The notes beneath the pieces are model-generated. The model made no database searches. It was not told where the DNA came from and saw nothing but the letters and a program-made list of their open reading frames with translations. Of a stretch of DNA of 34,590 bases, positions 1 through 11,557 are shown piece by piece. Each line of letters starts with the position of its first letter. Within the stretch, counting starts at the first letter, position 1. This DNA is from Synechococcus sp. Lineage in GTDB: Bacteria > Cyanobacteriota > Cyanobacteriia > PCC-6307 > Cyanobiaceae. Both the position numbers and the translations under genes were made by a program. The stretch spans positions 1 through 34,590 of the forward strand of contig JAAXIH010000019.1 in NCBI GenBank assembly GCA_012270465.1, written 5' to 3'.

Positions 1-2
1 TG

Positions 3-329
3 GTGCTGGTGAAGCCCGGCTCCATCACCCCTCACACCAAGTTCGAGGGTGAGGTCTATGTCCTCAAGAAGGAAGAAGGCGGCCGCCACACCCCCTTCTT
101 CGCTGGTTATCGCCCGCAGTTCTACATCCGTACAACTGACGTGACCGGCCAAATCACCGCTTTCACCGACCGCGAGGGCGGCAACGTGGAAATGGTGATG
201 CCCGGTGACAACATCAAGATGACCGGTGAGCTGATCTGCCCCGTCGCCATCGAGCAAGGCATGCGCTTCGCTATCCGCGAAGGCGGCCGCACCATCGGTG
301 CCGGCGTTGTGACCAAGATCATCGAGTGA
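3..329 (+). CDS. tuf: Elongation factor Tu, C-terminal part (gene truncated by window start)
   Basis: Reads [49 protein letters not shown]...[19 protein letters not shown], the classic EF-Tu domain 3 sequence; 5' end lies outside the window. Confidence 0.98.
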   Translation: MLVKPGSITPHTKFEGEVYVLKKEEGGRHTPFFAGYRPQFYIRTTDVTGQITAFTDREGGNVEMVMPGDNIKMTGELICPVAIEQGMRFAIREGGRTIGAGVVTKIIE

Positions 330-450
330 TCGAACTGGGTTGGGTCCTCAGCCACTGCTGGCTGGGGGCTCAACCCCTATTTCATTGCCGCCACCAGGGC
401 GGCCGCACCTCGACAACCCATCCCCCTCAGCGTTTCGACGCTCCTAAACC

Positions 451-771
451 ATGTCCACGGCTATTGCTCAGCAGAAGATCCGCATTCGCCTGAAGGCGTT
501 TGACCGCCGCATGCTGGATCTGTCCTGCGACAAAATCATTGAAACGGCCGACCACACCGCTGCAACGGCGATTGGCCCCATCCCCCTGCCCACCAAGCGC
601 AAGATCTATTGCGTGCTGCGCTCGCCTCACGTCGACAAGGATTCCCGTGAGCACTTCGAGACCCGCACCCACCGTCGTTTGATCGACATCTACAACCCCT
701 CGTCGAAAACCATCGACGCCCTGATGAAGCTGGATCTTCCCAGTGGTGTTGATATCGAAGTGAAGCTCTGA
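451..771 (+). CDS. rpsJ: 30S ribosomal protein S10
   Basis: 106 aa; [76 protein letters not shown] are typical S10; follows tuf. Confidence 0.98.
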   Translation: MSTAIAQQKIRIRLKAFDRRMLDLSCDKIIETADHTAATAIGPIPLPTKRKIYCVLRSPHVDKDSREHFETRTHRRLIDIYNPSSKTIDALMKLDLPSGVDIEVKL

Positions 772-829
772 TTCAGCAGGCCCGAAGGCCCTGAATGCTT
801 CTTAGGATGGCTCCCGTTCTCCCATCGCC

Positions 830-1477
830 ATGACAGAACTGGCCGTACGGGAGCTTCCTCTTTTCCCACTGCCAGACGTGGTGCTCTTCCCCCAGGAAGT
901 GCTGCCACTGCATATTTTTGAGCACCGTTACCGCATGATGTTGCGCACGGTGCTCGATAGCGACCGTCGCTTCGGGGTGGTGCGTTGGGATCCCGAATCC
1001 AAGCAAATGGCGCAGATCGGCTGCTGCGCAGAGATCCTCAAATGTGAAACCGGTGACGACGACCGCAGCAACATCGTCACCATGGGCCAACAGCGCTTCC
1101 GCGTGTTGGAAATCGTGCGAGAAGCCCCCTTCATGGTGGGCTTGGTGAGCTGGATGGAAGACGAACCTCCGGTGGACGACATCCAACCCCTGGCTGCTGA
1201 TGTGCAAGTGGCCTTGAAGGATGTGGTGGATCTCTCCGCCAAATTGCTGGGTCACAACACCGTGCTCCCCGATGACCTGCCGGATCTACCGCGGGAGTTG
1301 TCGTTCTGGGTTGGCGGCCACCTCGGTGGTGCTGTTGCCGACCATCAGCAACAGCTATTGGAACTCACCTCCACCGGCGAACGGCTGCAGTTGGAATTTG
1401 AGCTGTTGGATCACACCCGCCGCCAATTGGCTGCCCGCACCGTGCTCAAAGACACCTTCAAGGACCTGGAGGGATGA
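830..1477 (+). CDS. LON peptidase substrate-binding (N-terminal) domain protein
   Basis: 215 aa; ELPLFPLPDVVLFPQEVLPLHIFEHRYRMML is the Lon N-domain signature; no AAA/protease domain present. Confidence 0.9.
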   Translation: MTELAVRELPLFPLPDVVLFPQEVLPLHIFEHRYRMMLRTVLDSDRRFGVVRWDPESKQMAQIGCCAEILKCETGDDDRSNIVTMGQQRFRVLEIVREAPFMVGLVSWMEDEPPVDDIQPLAADVQVALKDVVDLSAKLLGHNTVLPDDLPDLPRELSFWVGGHLGGAVADHQQQLLELTSTGERLQLEFELLDHTRRQLAARTVLKDTFKDLEG

Positions 1478-2418
1478 GCCTGCTTGTCACAGGGCTGGTG
1501 ATTCTCACCGGCCTGCTGGTTGTGGGACTGGTGGTTTGGTACGTGCTGCCTAGGCGTTTTCGCGGCAGTGAAAGCGTGGCCTCCGCCTACGACAACTGGA
1601 CCCAAGACCAGTTGCTGGAACGCCTCTGGGGAGAGCACATCCACCTCGGCTACTACGGCGATCCTCCGCAAGGGCGCGATTTTCGCGGGGCCAAACAAGA
1701 TTTCGTTGATGCCCTAGCCCAATGGGGCGGCCTGGAAGGCTTGCCCGCTGGCACCAAGGTGCTGGATGTGGGCTGCGGCATTGGCGGCAGCAGCCGGCGC
1801 TTAGCCAGCCGCTACGGCTTTGACGTGCTCGGCGTCAGCATCAGCCCCGGGCAGGTGGAGCGGGCCCAGCAGCTCACGGCTCCCGATCTGTCGTGCCGCT
1901 TTGCGGTGATGGATGCCCTCAAGCTCGATCTCCCAGATGCCTGCATGGATGTGGTGTGGACCGTGGAGTGCGCGCCCCACATCGCTGATAAGCAGGGATT
2001 TGCCAATGAATTGCTGCGCGTGCTCAAACCTGGCGGGCAGCTGGTCGCCGCCGATTGGAACCAGCGCGATCACGTGGGGCGGCCCTTCAATCGGGGGGAG
2101 AACTGGGTGCTCGAGCAACTTCGGGTGCAATGGGCCCACCCCGCCTTCTCCAGCATCAACTCCTTCCGCCGCAATCTGGAGCAGAGCGGCGTGCCCCTCG
2201 AGCAGCTGGACACAGGGGATTGGAGTCGCCAAACCCTGCCCTCCTGGTGGGCCTCCATCGAAGAAGGCATTCGCCGTCCAATGGCGGTGCTCAGCCTTGG
2301 GCCAAGCGCCGTCTTGAAAGGGCTGAGGGAAGTGCCAACCCTGCTGTTGATGCAATGGGCCTTCAGCTGCGGACTGATGCAGTTCGGCCTGTTCAGGGCG
2401 AAACGGTGTCGTCCGTAA
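1474..2418 (+). CDS. SAM methyltransferase, MPBQ/MSBQ methyltransferase-like (tocopherol/plastoquinone pathway; Sll0418 type)
   Basis: N-terminal TM segment, then VASAYDNWTQDQLLERLWGEHIHLGYYGDPP and VLDVGCGIGGSSRRLA; overall pattern resembles cyanobacterial Sll0418. Confidence 0.82.
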   Translation: MSLLVTGLVILTGLLVVGLVVWYVLPRRFRGSESVASAYDNWTQDQLLERLWGEHIHLGYYGDPPQGRDFRGAKQDFVDALAQWGGLEGLPAGTKVLDVGCGIGGSSRRLASRYGFDVLGVSISPGQVERAQQLTAPDLSCRFAVMDALKLDLPDACMDVVWTVECAPHIADKQGFANELLRVLKPGGQLVAADWNQRDHVGRPFNRGENWVLEQLRVQWAHPAFSSINSFRRNLEQSGVPLEQLDTGDWSRQTLPSWWASIEEGIRRPMAVLSLGPSAVLKGLREVPTLLLMQWAFSCGLMQFGLFRAKRCRP

Positions 2419-3271
2419 TCGGGTAAGAGCCAAAGCAGGTCAGCCGTTCACACAGCGGTTGCAGCGCAGCGCAAACCTCATCCACGGGCGCACCTGCAGC
2501 CTCGAGATCGACAAAGAACACGTACTCCCCCAGTTCCCGTTTTGAGGGGCGTGATTCGATCCGGCTCATGTTCAAACCGCGGGCCGCAAAGATCTCCAGG
2601 GCCTGCAGCAATGCGCCGGGGGCGTTGGCATGCAGCGAAAAAGCCAGGCTGGTGCGGCTGGCGTGGGCTTGCTGAGGCTGCGGGCCGCGCCGCAGCAGCA
2701 AAAACCGGGTGCAATTGCCCGGTTGATCATTGATGGGATAGGCCAGCTCAGCCACACCCTGCTCTTCCCCGGCCTGGCGTGAGGCCACCGCAGCGCGGAA
2801 ACGCGAGCCGCGCACCAAGCGGGCGGCTTCGGCGGTGGAACTGGTGGGGAGCTGCAGGGCTTGAGGCAGGTTTTGCTGCAACCAACCGCTGCACTGCGCC
2901 AAGGCCTGGGGATGGGAGAGCACCTCGGTGATCTGCTCGAGGCTGCCATCAGCCAGCAGGGCATGGCGAATTGGCAGGATCAAGGCATGCTCAATGGCCA
3001 GAGCCCCATCGCCCTGGAGGCCGGATTGCCACAGCAGATCCGAACAGCTCGTCACACCGCCTTCCACGGAGTTCTCCACCGGCACCACCGCGGCATCCAC
3101 CCGCTGCTCCAGCAGCGCCATCACCACCGCACGAATCGTGGCCTGCGGGCAGCGCTCAGCCTCTGGCGCACCACACAGCGCGGCTAAGCGACGGCAAGCC
3201 TGTTCGCCGTAGGTACCCGCCGGCCCCAAAAAGGCCATAGAAGTCAACATCGCAGGACGGGACCAGGACAC
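2393..3271 (-). CDS. pheA: Prephenate dehydratase (likely real start at an internal Met, MAFLGPAGTYGEQ...)
   Basis: MAFLGPAGTYGEQACRRLA; VPVENSVEGGVTSCSDLL; C-terminal ACT domain with ALEIFAARGLNMSRIESRPSKRELGEYVFFVDLE. Confidence 0.93.
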   Translation of the reverse strand: MSWSRPAMLTSMAFLGPAGTYGEQACRRLAALCGAPEAERCPQATIRAVVMALLEQRVDAAVVPVENSVEGGVTSCSDLLWQSGLQGDGALAIEHALILPIRHALLADGSLEQITEVLSHPQALAQCSGWLQQNLPQALQLPTSSTAEAARLVRGSRFRAAVASRQAGEEQGVAELAYPINDQPGNCTRFLLLRRGPQPQQAHASRTSLAFSLHANAPGALLQALEIFAARGLNMSRIESRPSKRELGEYVFFVDLEAAGAPVDEVCAALQPLCERLTCFGSYPITDDTVSP

Positions 3272-3300
3272 ACCGATAGGATCCCACCGCGTCTAGGTCA

Positions 3301-3852
3301 GTGGGAATGGTTCTGGCCTTCCGTGCAACGCAAAGCCTGAATCTGGCGGTCCGCCAAGGCACCGAGGACCTGCCGGCCTACCTACAAGAGCAGCAGCGTG
3401 TGGTGGGTGCCCTGCTGAGCCCTGACCAGCTGGAGCCCCTCGGCGAGGGGCGCTACCGCTACAGCGTCAGCCCCTTGCAACTGTTTCAGTTGCGCATCAT
3501 GCCCACTGTGGAAATCCAGGTGGAGCAACAGGCCAGCCGCCTGGAGATGCGTTCGCTGGAATGCAATCTCGACGGGGTACCTGGACTCGACGACGATTTC
3601 CAGCTCTCGCTGAGTTCCTGGCTGGAAGCCACAGCCAATGGGCTGGTGGGCGAGGCCAAATTGGGGGTTCAAGTGACCCAGCCAGCGGTGTTGCGGCTGA
3701 TCCCAACCCGCCTGCTGGAGAGCACCGGAGAATCGCTGCTCAATGGCATCCTGCTGACCATCAAAGGCCGCGTTGGCCAGCAGCTCATTCAGGATTTTCA
3801 GAGCTGGCGCCGGCAGGCGAGCCGCTCTTCAGTTCTGGCGCCAGAAAACTGA
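3301..3852 (+). CDS. DUF1997-like cyanobacterial protein
   Basis: 183 aa with [28 protein letters not shown]...[41 protein letters not shown], typical of the cyanobacterial DUF1997 family. Confidence 0.7.
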   Translation: MGMVLAFRATQSLNLAVRQGTEDLPAYLQEQQRVVGALLSPDQLEPLGEGRYRYSVSPLQLFQLRIMPTVEIQVEQQASRLEMRSLECNLDGVPGLDDDFQLSLSSWLEATANGLVGEAKLGVQVTQPAVLRLIPTRLLESTGESLLNGILLTIKGRVGQQLIQDFQSWRRQASRSSVLAPEN

Positions 3853-4393
3853 GGCGGTGCAAGGGGGTGGGCCCCCACTGCAGCAGCGCCGTGCGGTGCG
3901 CTTTGGTGCCATAGCCCTTGTGCGAAGCCAGGCCATAACTGGGCCAGCGCTGATCGAGCCGTTGCAGCAGGGCATCGCGGCCCTCTTTGGCGAGGATGCT
4001 GGCGCAGGCAATCGCCAAGCAATGGCTATCGCCCGCCACCACGCTCTCCTGGGAGCCAGGCCAAGGCCGCAAAGGCAGCGATCCATCCACCAGCACATGA
4101 TCCGGTGAGGGGCAGAGGCGCTGCAAAGCCCGCAACATGGCCAGCTCAGTGGCAGCGCGTATCCCGATGGCATCGATACAGGCCGCCGAGGCCTGACCCA
4201 GCCCATAACTGAGGCAATGGGCGTGGATCTCAGGCAACAACGCCTGCCGCCGTTTGGCGCTCAGCGCCTTGCTATCGGTGACACCCAACTCCGGCAAACG
4301 CTCAAAGGCCTCGGCTTTCAAAATCACCGCAGCAGCCCAGACAGGGCCAAACAAGCAGCCCCGCCCGACCTCATCGACACCGGCAACAATCAC
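3785..4393 (-). CDS. rnhB: Ribonuclease HII
   Basis: [25 protein letters not shown]...[13 protein letters not shown]...LVDGSLPL...SILAKEGRD; RNase HII catalytic motifs. Confidence 0.95.
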   Translation of the reverse strand: MIVAGVDEVGRGCLFGPVWAAAVILKAEAFERLPELGVTDSKALSAKRRQALLPEIHAHCLSYGLGQASAACIDAIGIRAATELAMLRALQRLCPSPDHVLVDGSLPLRPWPGSQESVVAGDSHCLAIACASILAKEGRDALLQRLDQRWPSYGLASHKGYGTKAHRTALLQWGPTPLHRLSFLAPELKSGSPAGASSENPE

Positions 4394-6306
4394 CCCGCCG
4401 AACGGCGGCGGCGGCGGCGACGGCCCTCTCCTTCGGATTCAGCCTCCGGCTCTGGCTCTGGGCTGGCCTCGGCTTCCGGTGCAGCAACAGGCTCGGCGGG
4501 CTCGCTCTGCGGGGTGCTGACGACGAGCGGTGCAATCTCCACCAAGGCAGGCTCAGCTGAGGCCGATTCCGGATCGGGCAGTGGTGTGATCTCCACCGGG
4601 ATCGATCCGCTCGCCTCTTCTGCAGCAGCCACTGGGCCATTGCCACTGCCGCGGCCACCGCGGCGGCGGCGGCGACCACCACTAGCTGCCAGCTCTTGCT
4701 TAGCGGCTTCCATCACCGCATCGGCGTCATCGCCAGGACGCACAACCCGGGAGACCACGTTGTCGAGATCTTCCGGTGCGGGATCAGCCAGCAACGCTGG
4801 ATTAAGGCCCAGCCAACCGAACACCAGTTCTTGGTCAGCATCCATCGGCACAGCCACCACCTGGGGGTCTTGGCGGCGCGGTTCAGCGCCGGCCTGAGCG
4901 CCCGAACCACCGAGTTCCTGATCGGAATCCACCTGATCCACAGGCTCGGTGGCAGCGCGTCCACCACCGCGGCGGCGGCGGCGGCCGCCGCCACCATCGC
5001 CATTGCTGGGGCTAGACACCTCAGCTCGCGCTGAAGCAGCAGAACGCACCAAGCCAGGCAACGACGCCAGGGGCTGCAAGGTGTCTTTCCCAGGCAGGGT
5101 CACCACATGACCCAAGCCTCCGCAGCTGGGGCAGGCACGGCCAAACAGCTCATAGATGTTTTGCCCCTGACGCTTGCGGGTGAGCTCCACCAAGCCCAAT
5201 TCGGTGATCTGGGCGATCTGCGGCCGGGCCTGGTCATCCCGCATGGCCTGGGTGAAATGCTCCAGCAACATCAGCTGGTCGCGGCGCGACTCCATATCGA
5301 TGAAGTCGATGATCACCACGCCGCCGATGTTGCGCAGCTTCAGCTGACGAGCAATCTCGGTAGCGGCTTCACAGTTGGTCCACAGCACCGTCTCGCGGGC
5401 GTTCGCCGAGCGGGTGAAGGAACCGGAGTTCACATCCACCACCGTGAGGGCCTCGGTGGGCTCGATGATCACGTAGCCGCCGGAGGGCAGATCCACCCGG
5501 GGCTTGAGGGCATCACGGATAGCCGCGTTGACCTTGTAGTGCTCAAGGATTTCGCTGGCATCCTCGTGGTGCTCAACGATCAAGTTGGCTTGATCGGGGC
5601 CAAGGAAGCGATTGACGCGCGCCACCGCGTCCTCGGAATCCACCACAACCCGCAGCACATCGGTGCTGTAGAGATCACGCAGCACCCGATGAATGAAGTC
5701 TTCATCGCGGTTCAGCAGAACCGGCGGGTGGGCTGTTTCAGCCGCCTGTTGGATCGCTTCCCACTGGCGCAGCAGGGATTCGAGGTCATCAATGATCTGC
5801 TCTTCACTGACGCCATCGGCCTCAGTGCGCACCAGCAGGCCCGTGCCTGGGGGCTTGATCAGCACCGCCAGGGCACGCAGGCGGTTGCGCTCGGTTTCAC
5901 CGCCGATGCGCCGCGACACATTCACCCCCTGCCCATGGGGTTGCAGCACCAGGAAACGACCTGGCAGCGAGAGGTTGCCGGTGAGCCGCGGGCCCTTGGT
6001 GCCCGTGGGCTCCTTCATCACCTGAACCAGCACCTTCTGGCGCGGTTCCAGCAGCTCAGTGATCCCAGCGCCGCCTTTCTTCAGGCGCAACGGGCCGAGG
6101 TCGGTGATGTGAATGAAACCGTTTTTTTCGCTCTCGCCGATGTTGACGAAAGCGGCATCGATGCCGGGGAGGACGTTTTCAACGGTGCCCAGATACACAT
6201 CACCGATCTGGTGACGACCTTGCGCAACGATTAATTCATCAACCCGTTCGTCGTTGAGAACTGCGGCAATGCGCAGCTGCTCAGCGATGACGATCTGCTG
6301 TGGCAT
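4390..6306 (-). CDS. rne: Ribonuclease E/G with Arg/Gly-rich C-terminal region
   Basis: 638 aa; S1 domain [31 protein letters not shown]; catalytic DVNSGSF and [11 protein letters not shown]; Zn-link [16 protein letters not shown] blocks and a terminal [11 protein letters not shown]. Confidence 0.96.
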   Translation of the reverse strand: MPQQIVIAEQLRIAAVLNDERVDELIVAQGRHQIGDVYLGTVENVLPGIDAAFVNIGESEKNGFIHITDLGPLRLKKGGAGITELLEPRQKVLVQVMKEPTGTKGPRLTGNLSLPGRFLVLQPHGQGVNVSRRIGGETERNRLRALAVLIKPPGTGLLVRTEADGVSEEQIIDDLESLLRQWEAIQQAAETAHPPVLLNRDEDFIHRVLRDLYSTDVLRVVVDSEDAVARVNRFLGPDQANLIVEHHEDASEILEHYKVNAAIRDALKPRVDLPSGGYVIIEPTEALTVVDVNSGSFTRSANARETVLWTNCEAATEIARQLKLRNIGGVVIIDFIDMESRRDQLMLLEHFTQAMRDDQARPQIAQITELGLVELTRKRQGQNIYELFGRACPSCGGLGHVVTLPGKDTLQPLASLPGLVRSAASARAEVSSPSNGDGGGGRRRRRGGGRAATEPVDQVDSDQELGGSGAQAGAEPRRQDPQVVAVPMDADQELVFGWLGLNPALLADPAPEDLDNVVSRVVRPGDDADAVMEAAKQELAASGGRRRRRGGRGSGNGPVAAAEEASGSIPVEITPLPDPESASAEPALVEIAPLVVSTPQSEPAEPVAAPEAEASPEPEPEAESEGEGRRRRRRRSAG

Positions 6307-6573
6307 GGGCTGAGGCCACCCCTGACGGGGTCACCGAAGAGGACAGGGAGAGGAACAAAAATGCTGTGCAGCAATCAGCTGTTGGGGGCTGAGGCGGCGC
6401 TTCAACGAATGAACCTGGAGATATCACGACATTGGCCTTCCAGTGGAAAGCCACACCCTGGGAAAACCGTGCTGTAGAGCCCTTGGGTCTGCTGCAGGCG
6501 CAGGGGAAGGACAGTGTTCAAAGCCCTTGGACGACTCGCGTCCCGCGGGCGGATCCACCGCCTTGTCTTGAAA

Positions 6574-9189
6574 CTAGCACGCAAGTTTCAGCGCCACGCG
6601 CCGCAGCTGTGTTTGCTGCAGCTCGCAGCCGAGGCGTTGAGCCAAGAGCTGACGCAACTGATCCGGTTTCAAACTGCGGCCATTGGCCTGCACCAGAGTT
6701 TCCAGCCCCAGCTCCAGTCGTTGGGGACTCCAGTGATGCCAATGCAGATCCAGCAGCAGCGGCCGCAAATCACGGCGGCGGCGGCGGCCCTGACGATCCA
6801 ATTCCTCCAAAGGAAGAGCCTCAGCACCCAGCAACTCGCCCAGTGCCTCTTGGCAGCGCCGTTCAGCCGGCAACCGATCAGCCCCGCTGGGCTCCAAGCA
6901 CAAACGCCAATGGGCTGACTGCAGCATTTGCGAGAGGGCTGGCGACTTCACCGGCACCCCATGGGCCTCCAGCAGCGCAAACCCTTGCGGCAGCAGGGGC
7001 GCCAATCGATCCATCAGCTGCTCCGGCTGCACCACTTCGGTGAAGCTCAAATCCAACCAATCGGAATCGGCTTCCGCACCCAGCGGCAAGGCCAGGGCCA
7101 GTTGCAGGCGGGGCAGCGGATGGAAACCACCGGTGAACGACACCGGCAGCTGACTGCGGCGCAGCGCCCTCTCCAGCATCCGCACCAGATCGAGATGGCT
7201 CAGCAGCGCCATCTCACCGGTTTTGGCAAAGCGCACCCGCAAACGCCCCACTTGCTCACTGGGGGGTTTGCGCGGCGGATCAATGGTGGGAATCGGCGGC
7301 GGCGGCACCACCACGTTGTGCCCCAGGCCTTCGCCGCAGACGCCGCAATGGCTGCAGCCATCAAACGAACAATCAGGAACCACCACCGCCTCAAGGGCCC
7401 GCTCAAGGTCTTCCTGCAACCACTGCTTGCTGACCCCCGAATCGATGTGATCCCAGGGCAAGGGTTCGGCGCAGCGCTGCCGGCGTTGCTCCGGCGTCAG
7501 CGCTTGCAGCTCAGCCCAACTGCCGAGTTCCAGCTCGCGGTAACGACCGCCCAAGCCGGCCGCTTCAATCGCCTCACACCAGGCGCCATGGGTGCGCTCG
7601 ATGTTGTCGAACCAGGCATCCATCCCGGCGCCCGAGCGCCAAGCGGCTTCGATCACTGGAGCCAAGCGCTGATCCCCACGCCCGATGAAGTCCTCCATTG
7701 CTGAGAGGCGCACATCGGTGTAGTTGACCTTCAAAAAGCGCATGCCCGCAAAACGCTGGCGCAAGATCCCTTGCCGCCGCTTGAACTCAGCGGTGGAAAC
7801 GCTGTGCCACTGAAATGGCGTGTGGGGCTTGGGGGTGAAGTTGCTGATCGTCAGATTCAGCTCCAGCCGGCCGATATCGCGCATTTCAAAGCGCAAGCGC
7901 TCGACGGTGTCGGCGATGCCATGGACGTCGGCATCGGTTTCACCCGGCAAGCCGATCATGAAATAGAGCTTCACCTTGCGCCAGCCGTTGCGCATCGCCG
8001 TCTCGATGCCAGCGCTGAGCTCCTGATCCGTCAGTCCTTTGTTGACGATGTCGCGCATGCGCTGGGTTCCCGCTTCCGGCGCAAACGTGAGACCGCCCTG
8101 GCGCGTGCCGCCCAGGATGTGGGCAATGTTGTTGTCAAAACGGTCGATGCGTTGACTCGGCAGCGAGAGGCTGACGTTGTGGTCTTGCAGGCGATTGCGC
8201 AGCTCCACCCCCACGGCGGGCAAGGCGAGGTAATCGCTGCAACTCAGCGACAGCAACGAAAAATCGCTGTAGCCGGTGCGCACCATGCCGGTCTCAACGG
8301 CTTCCACCACCTCCTCGGGATCCACGTCGCGGGCCGGGCGGGTCAACATCCCCGGCTGACAGAAGCGGCAGCCGCGGGTGCAGCCCCGACGAATTTCCAC
8401 CGTGAGCCGGTCATGCACCGTCTCCACATGGGGCACCAGGCCCATGGCGTAGTGCGGCATCGGAGTTGCCACCCGGCGCACAACACGGCGATGGCCCAAC
8501 GCCGGCACGTAAACGCCGGGCACCTCCGCCAGGTCGCGCAGCAGCGCTGAGCGGGGCAGGCCAGCCGCCTTGCCCTCCTCCAACACCAAGCCAATCTCTG
8601 GCAACAGCTCTTCGCCATCGCCTAGGGCGATGAAATCGAAAAAGGGTGCGTAGGGCTCCGGATTGCTGGTGGCCGTCTGGCCGCCGGCAAAGATCAACGG
8701 CAGGGCGTCTTGGGAGCCAAGCGGCGCATCGCCGCGGTCACGGGCGTAGAGCGGCAACCCGATGAGATCGAGCATCTCCAGCACGTTGGTGGCGCTGAGC
8801 TCGTAGCTGAGGCTGAAGCCAAGGATGTCGAAGCTGTTGAGGGGCCGGCGACTCTCCACGGCAAACAACGGCGAGCCCGTGCTGCGCAGCCGCTCAGCAA
8901 GATCAGGGGCCGGCAGGTAAGCGCGATCGCACAACTGCCGCGGCTGGGCGTTGAGGATCGAATAGAGAATGATGTGGCCGAGATTGCTGGCACCGACCTC
9001 ATAGACCTCGGGGTAGGTGAGGGCCCAGCGGATCGTCGCGGCGCCCCAATCCCTTGGCTCCACCCCCAGCTCATTGCCGAGGTAGCGGCCGGGGCGAGAG
9101 ATTCCGGCATTGACCAGCTCAGCAAAAGCGGTCATCGGCGCGGTAGCACTGTCTTGAGTATGGGGCTCCGCATAGGACAATCCCGCCAT
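6574..9189 (-). CDS. TIGR03960-family radical SAM protein fused to a TIGR03936-like C-terminal domain (ORF opens at 9222; likely start at 9189 or 9135)
   Basis: [25 protein letters not shown] carries the CxxxCxxC cluster motif; [14 protein letters not shown]-terminus; C-terminal [44 protein letters not shown]. Confidence 0.92.
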   Translation of the reverse strand: MAGLSYAEPHTQDSATAPMTAFAELVNAGISRPGRYLGNELGVEPRDWGAATIRWALTYPEVYEVGASNLGHIILYSILNAQPRQLCDRAYLPAPDLAERLRSTGSPLFAVESRRPLNSFDILGFSLSYELSATNVLEMLDLIGLPLYARDRGDAPLGSQDALPLIFAGGQTATSNPEPYAPFFDFIALGDGEELLPEIGLVLEEGKAAGLPRSALLRDLAEVPGVYVPALGHRRVVRRVATPMPHYAMGLVPHVETVHDRLTVEIRRGCTRGCRFCQPGMLTRPARDVDPEEVVEAVETGMVRTGYSDFSLLSLSCSDYLALPAVGVELRNRLQDHNVSLSLPSQRIDRFDNNIAHILGGTRQGGLTFAPEAGTQRMRDIVNKGLTDQELSAGIETAMRNGWRKVKLYFMIGLPGETDADVHGIADTVERLRFEMRDIGRLELNLTISNFTPKPHTPFQWHSVSTAEFKRRQGILRQRFAGMRFLKVNYTDVRLSAMEDFIGRGDQRLAPVIEAAWRSGAGMDAWFDNIERTHGAWCEAIEAAGLGGRYRELELGSWAELQALTPEQRRQRCAEPLPWDHIDSGVSKQWLQEDLERALEAVVVPDCSFDGCSHCGVCGEGLGHNVVVPPPPIPTIDPPRKPPSEQVGRLRVRFAKTGEMALLSHLDLVRMLERALRRSQLPVSFTGGFHPLPRLQLALALPLGAEADSDWLDLSFTEVVQPEQLMDRLAPLLPQGFALLEAHGVPVKSPALSQMLQSAHWRLCLEPSGADRLPAERRCQEALGELLGAEALPLEELDRQGRRRRRDLRPLLLDLHWHHWSPQRLELGLETLVQANGRSLKPDQLRQLLAQRLGCELQQTQLRRVALKLAC

Positions 9190-9202
9190 CGCGATCCTCC
9201 CT

Positions 9203-10429
9203 ATGGCCCTCGTCAACGGCAATTACCTCAAGCTCAAAGCCGGTTACCTGTTCCCTGAAATTGGCCGGCGGGTCAAGGCGTTTAGCGAGGCCAATCCCAA
9301 CGCCGCCCTGATCCGCCTCGGTATTGGCGATGTCACCGAGCCCCTGCCGCAGGCCTGCCGGGACGCGATGAAAAACGCCATCGACGAGATGGGAACCCGC
9401 GAAGGCTTCCATGGCTATGGGCCGGAGCAGGGCTACGCCTGGCTGCGCGAAGCGATTGCCAAACACGATTTCCAAAGCCGCGGCTGTGACATCAGCGCCG
9501 AGGAGATCTTTGTCTCCGACGGCTCCAAGTGCGATAGCAGCAACATCCTCGACATCCTTGGCGAGGGCAATCGCATCGCCGTGACCGACCCGGTCTATCC
9601 GGTGTATGTCGACAGCAACGTGATGGCAGGCCGCACCGGTGATGCCAATGAGGGAGGGCAATACGGCGGCCTGAGCTACCTGCCCATCACCGCTGCCAAC
9701 GATTTCACCGCGCCGCTGCCCAGCACCCCGGTTGATCTGATCTATCTCTGTTTCCCCAACAACCCCACCGGGGCTGTCGCTAGCCGCGAGCAACTCAAGA
9801 GCTGGGTGGACTACGCCCTCGAGCACAAGGCGCTGATCCTGTTCGATGCGGCCTATGAGGCCTTCATCCAAGATCCGGCCATCCCCCACTCGATCTTTGA
9901 AATTGAGGGGGCGCGCCAATGCGCCATCGAATTCCGCTCCTTCTCCAAGAACGCTGGCTTCACAGGCACCCGCTGCGCACTCACCGTGGTGCCCAAAGGC
10001 CTGATGGGCACCAGCGCCAGCGGTGAGCAGGTGGAGCTCTGGGCGCTCTGGAACCGCCGCCAAAGCACCAAATTCAATGGCGTCAGCTACATCGTTCAGC
10101 GTGGCGCTGAAGCGGTGTACTCCGAACAGGGCCAGGCCGAGGTCAAGGCGCTGATCAGCTTCTACATGGAGAACGCCTCGATCATTCGCAGGGAGCTCAC
10201 CGCCGCTGGCCTCACCATCTATGGCGGCGAGCATGCGCCTTACGTGTGGATCAAGACCCCGGAAGGCATGGATTCCTGGGGCTTCTTTGATCACCTGCTC
10301 AACAAGGCCAATGTGGTGGGAACCCCCGGCAGTGGCTTTGGCGCCGCTGGCGAGGGCTACTTCCGCCTCTCGGCCTTCAACAGCCGCAGCAACGTGGATG
10401 AAGCCATGCGCCGCATCCGCGCTCTTTAG
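9203..10429 (+). CDS. dapL: LL-diaminopimelate aminotransferase
   Basis: 408 aa; [73 protein letters not shown]. Confidence 0.97.
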   Translation: MALVNGNYLKLKAGYLFPEIGRRVKAFSEANPNAALIRLGIGDVTEPLPQACRDAMKNAIDEMGTREGFHGYGPEQGYAWLREAIAKHDFQSRGCDISAEEIFVSDGSKCDSSNILDILGEGNRIAVTDPVYPVYVDSNVMAGRTGDANEGGQYGGLSYLPITAANDFTAPLPSTPVDLIYLCFPNNPTGAVASREQLKSWVDYALEHKALILFDAAYEAFIQDPAIPHSIFEIEGARQCAIEFRSFSKNAGFTGTRCALTVVPKGLMGTSASGEQVELWALWNRRQSTKFNGVSYIVQRGAEAVYSEQGQAEVKALISFYMENASIIRRELTAAGLTIYGGEHAPYVWIKTPEGMDSWGFFDHLLNKANVVGTPGSGFGAAGEGYFRLSAFNSRSNVDEAMRRIRAL

Positions 10430-10460
10430 ATTGCCGTCGGTTCTGCGATCTGCCCCCGCC

Positions 10461-10784
10461 ATGACGCACGCCAGTGAAACTCCGGTGCGCTCCCCTGGTG
10501 GGGGAGCCGCCGTGATGGAGCGGCAGCCCGAAACGGTGCGAAAACCATCGCCCCGTTACCGGGTGCTGCTCCACAACGATCCGGTCAACTCGATGGAGTA
10601 CGTCGTCACCTCCCTGCGGGAGGTGGTGCCGTCGTTGAGCGAGCAAGATGCGATGGCCGTGATGTTGGAAGCCCATAACAGCGGTGTGGGCTTGGTGATC
10701 GTCTGCGATATCGAGCCGGCTGAGTTCTATTGCGAGAGCCTCAAGGCCAAAGGTCTCACCAGCACGATCGAGCCGGAGGAGTGA
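10461..10784 (+). CDS. clpS: ATP-dependent Clp protease adaptor ClpS
   Basis: Internal start of ORF 10221..10784: RYRVLLHNDPVNSMEYVVTSLREVVPSLSEQDAMAVMLEAHNSGVGLVIVCDIEPAEFYCESLKAKGL. Confidence 0.94.
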   Translation: MTHASETPVRSPGGGAAVMERQPETVRKPSPRYRVLLHNDPVNSMEYVVTSLREVVPSLSEQDAMAVMLEAHNSGVGLVIVCDIEPAEFYCESLKAKGLTSTIEPEE

Positions 10785-11551
10785 GGCCCCACTGGCGCGG
10801 CACGCTCCTCTACCCCGCCTCCTTGGTGGCGTTGTTTCTAGGCCTGCAAGGTCTGTTCGGCCTGCTGGGTGTTCCCGTTACCCAGCAAGCGTCCCTGGCA
10901 GCGCTTCCCAGCGTTGCGGTGTTGCTGATCTCACTGCCTTGGCGATTGCAGCGGGCCTGGGGTGAACGCCAGGCCTGGAAACGCCTTGGTGTGCGCTGCA
11001 GCTGGTTGGACTTCGCCCAAAGCCTGAGCCGCGGTGTGGTGCTGGCCGCAGCACTGCTGCTGGTCATCGTGGTGGCCTTGCTGCTCGCTGGCGCCCAGGG
11101 CGAGCTCAAGCTCACACCAGCGTTGCTGCTCAATGCGGTGGTGTTGGGCCTTGGGGTGGGCTTTGCCGAAGAGTTGCTGTTCCGCGGCTGGTTGTTCGGT
11201 GAGCTCAGCCTGCTGCTGGGCCACCAGCGCGCCCTCTGGCTGCAGGCCGCGATTTTCAGCCTTGTGCACACCCGGTTTCACCTACCCGGGCTGGAACTGC
11301 TGCTGCTCCTCGGTGGTCTAGCTCTCTTCGGCGTTCTGCTCGCCGAGCAACGCGATCGCGATCAAGGCGTGCTGTGGGGTGCCGTTGGGCTGCATGGAGG
11401 AGCCGTTGGCGGCTGGTTCCTGCTCAGCCAGGGGATTTTGGATGTGCAAAACGTTGGTCCAGCCTGGCTTTTAAGCCCGGCCAACCCCATCGGCGGAGCG
11501 GTGGGCTGGATCGCTTTGGTGATTCTGCTGCTGACGTTGAAACGCTCCTAA
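10781..11551 (+). CDS. CPBP family intramembrane metalloprotease (GTG start overlapping the clpS stop by 4 nt)
   Basis: Multi-TM; AEELLFRGWLFGEL, AAIFSLVHTRFHLPG and the downstream segment match the CPBP/Abi motif order. Confidence 0.88.
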   Translation: MRPHWRGTLLYPASLVALFLGLQGLFGLLGVPVTQQASLAALPSVAVLLISLPWRLQRAWGERQAWKRLGVRCSWLDFAQSLSRGVVLAAALLLVIVVALLLAGAQGELKLTPALLLNAVVLGLGVGFAEELLFRGWLFGELSLLLGHQRALWLQAAIFSLVHTRFHLPGLELLLLLGGLALFGVLLAEQRDRDQGVLWGAVGLHGGAVGGWFLLSQGILDVQNVGPAWLLSPANPIGGAVGWIALVILLLTLKRS

Positions 11552-11557
11552 CCAGCG

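Noticed and set aside
4400-5010. Trinucleotide-like GGC/CGG runs as a repeat element or CRISPR-like structure
   Set aside because: They encode the Arg/Gly-rich blocks of RNase E; no regular spacer structure.
5107-6234. 375-aa plus-strand ORF opposite rne
   Set aside because: Mirror ORF caused by high GC3; no recognisable domain and rne is unambiguous.
6928-8550. Large plus-strand ORFs (6928..7704, 7771..8550) opposite the TIGR03960 radical SAM gene
   Set aside because: Antisense artefacts; low-complexity His/Gln/Arg-rich translations.
9119-10462. 447-aa minus-strand ORF opposite dapL
   Set aside because: Antisense artefact; dapL has all expected motifs.
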